Positions 63,168 to 64,000 of a DNA stretch of 64,000 bases are shown in pieces (within the stretch, counting starts at the first letter, position 1; the number at the start of each line of letters is the position of its first letter). A program made the translations under genes and the position numbers. This DNA is from Xanthobacter aminoxidans (GTDB lineage: Bacteria; Pseudomonadota; Alphaproteobacteria; Rhizobiales; Xanthobacteraceae): assembly GCF_023571765.1 (NCBI RefSeq), contig NZ_JAMJXC010000004.1, positions 186,001-250,000 on the forward strand. The letters are read 5' to 3'. Under the pieces are notes generated by a model, which saw nothing but the letters and a program-made list of their open reading frames with translations, ran no database searches and was not told where the DNA came from.

Positions 63168-64000
63168 ATGTCTTTTGAAATCAGGAAAGTCGCCGTCATC
63201 GGCGCCGGCGTCATGGGCGCAGGAATCGCCGCCCATGTGGCCAATGCGGGCGTGGAAGTGCTGCTCCTCGACATCGTTCCCGAGGGGGCGGCCAACCGCA
63301 ACGCCGTCGCCGAAAAGGCGGTGGAGAAGCTGCTGAAGGCCGATCCCGCGCCCTTCATGTCCAAGGCCGCGGCGAAGCTGGTGAAGCCGGGCAACATCGA
63401 GGACAACCTCGCCGACATCGCCGATTGCGACCTCATCATCGAAGCCATCATCGAGCGGCTCGACCTCAAGCAGGCGCTCTACGCGAAGATCGAGGCCGCC
63501 CGCCGGCCCGGCTCGGCGGTGTCGTCCAACACCTCGACCATTCCGCTGGCGGACCTCACGGCGGGGCTGCCCGAGAGCTTCCGCCGCGACTTCCTCATCA
63601 CCCATTTCTTCAATCCGCCCCGCTATATGCGGCTGCTGGAGATCGTCTCCGGGCCGGAGACGAATGCGGACACGGTGGCCGCCGTCGCCCGCTTCGCCGA
63701 CGTGAAGCTCGGCAAGACGGTGGTGATGTGCAAGGACACCCCCGGCTTCATCGCCAACCGGCTCGGCACCTACTGGCTGCAGCTGGCGGTGGGCGAGGCC
63801 TTCGCGCTGGGCATGAAGGTCGAGGATGCGGACGCGGTGATGGGCCGGCCCTTCGGCTTCCCCAAGACCGGCGTGTTCGGCCTCATCGACCTCGTGGGCC
63901 TCGACCTGATGCCCCACGTCCAGGGTTCGCTGAAGCGCGCACTTCCGGCCACGGACCCTTTCCACGCCACGCTTCGCGATGAGCCGCAGATCGAGAAGAT
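63168..64000 (+). CDS. 3-hydroxyacyl-CoA dehydrogenase (FadB/FadJ-type), 3' end outside window
   Basis: The visible 277 codons begin MSFEIRKVAVIGAGVMGAGIAAHVANAGVEVLLLDIV, a FAD/NAD-type Rossmann GxGxxGxxxA start, followed by SNTSTIPLADL, ITHFFNPPRYMRLLEIV with the catalytic His, and CKDTPGFIANRLGTYW. There is no enoyl-CoA hydratase domain before it, so this is the stand-alone or dehydrogenase-first arrangement. GGAGGG precedes ATG 63168. It runs past 64000 without a stop. With the thiolase it forms a beta-oxidation pair. Confidence 0.92.
   Translation, partial: MSFEIRKVAVIGAGVMGAGIAAHVANAGVEVLLLDIVPEGAANRNAVAEKAVEKLLKADPAPFMSKAAAKLVKPGNIEDNLADIADCDLIIEAIIERLDLKQALYAKIEAARRPGSAVSSNTSTIPLADLTAGLPESFRRDFLITHFFNPPRYMRLLEIVSGPETNADTVAAVARFADVKLGKTVVMCKDTPGFIANRLGTYWLQLAVGEAFALGMKVEDADAVMGRPFGFPKTGVFGLIDLVGLDLMPHVQGSLKRALPATDPFHATLRDEPQIEK

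Noticed and set aside
1-64000. CRISPR arrays, rRNA operons, prophage or complete insertion sequences
   Set aside because: No regularly spaced repeats, rRNA stretches, phage structural genes or intact transposases were seen; the only mobile trace is the broken recombinase.

Overview
The window is a GC-rich chromosomal segment of an alphaproteobacterium, most likely Hyphomicrobiales and near Xanthobacteraceae/Bradyrhizobiaceae. The assignment is an inference from gene content. It rests on a Usg-family gene, alphaproteobacterial gene order (scpAB-tatABC-serS-surE, yajC-secD-secF, rpsB-tsf-pyrH-frr-uppS-cdsA-dxr-rseP-bamA-lpxD-fabZ-lpxA-lpxI-lpxB), an NDUFS4-like complex I subunit, LpxI in place of LpxH, a uS2 protein with a C-terminal extension, and a Bradyrhizobium-type ndvB/ndvC/ndvD cyclic beta-glucan locus. 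No rRNA, CRISPR array or complete insertion sequence was seen. One tRNA gene (tRNA-Arg, TCT) is present.

Layout. 1-3.4 kb (+): the end of a Usg-like gene, exoD, then overlapping queA-tgt for queuosine. 3.5-16.2 kb (-): scpA-scpB, a lone ABC ATPase, tatA-tatB-tatC, serS, surE, yajC-secD-secF and two homologues of mitochondrial complex I assembly factors (NDUFAF3- and NDUFAF6-like), with nagZ upstream of scpA. Three copies of a composite palindromic repeat lie in gaps of this section. 16.3-18.5 kb (+): a YCII/DGPF protein, an ECF42-type sigma factor and a VOC-fold protein; the two transcription units share a promoter-like signature with identical spacing. 18.5-21.6 kb: an ArsR-Atm1 exporter operon (-) and a LOG-family gene (+).

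21.6-31.4 kb is the accessory part. It holds a 26-residue membrane peptide gene, an unassigned gap, a secreted protein of unknown function, an AT-rich glycosyltransferase, a frameshifted serine-recombinase remnant, and a LysR-linked catabolic cluster (beta-hydroxyacid dehydrogenase, aldehyde dehydrogenase, DUF3100 membrane protein, M20 amidohydrolase). It ends with a probable amino-acid-dehydrogenase fragment next to tRNA-Arg.

31.5-42 kb: NDUFS4-like subunit, a small secreted protein, mgtE, the ndvC/ndvD/ndvB locus, mobA and gltA. 42-57.6 kb (-): the long translation/isoprenoid/lipid/outer-membrane cluster. 57.8-64 kb: a fatty-acid uptake and beta-oxidation group (fadD-like ligase, FadL porin, MerR-type regulator, thiolase, 3-hydroxyacyl-CoA dehydrogenase cut by the window end). 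The fadL and merR genes diverge around repeated CTATACGT operator-like boxes.

The most interesting items are the ECF42 promoter pair, the FadL/MerR operator layout, an AT-rich insertion inside seryl-tRNA synthetase, the DUF3100 catabolic cluster, the Sec/complex I assembly linkage, and a TGCTGCA(A/C)TGC motif shared by two unrelated loci.
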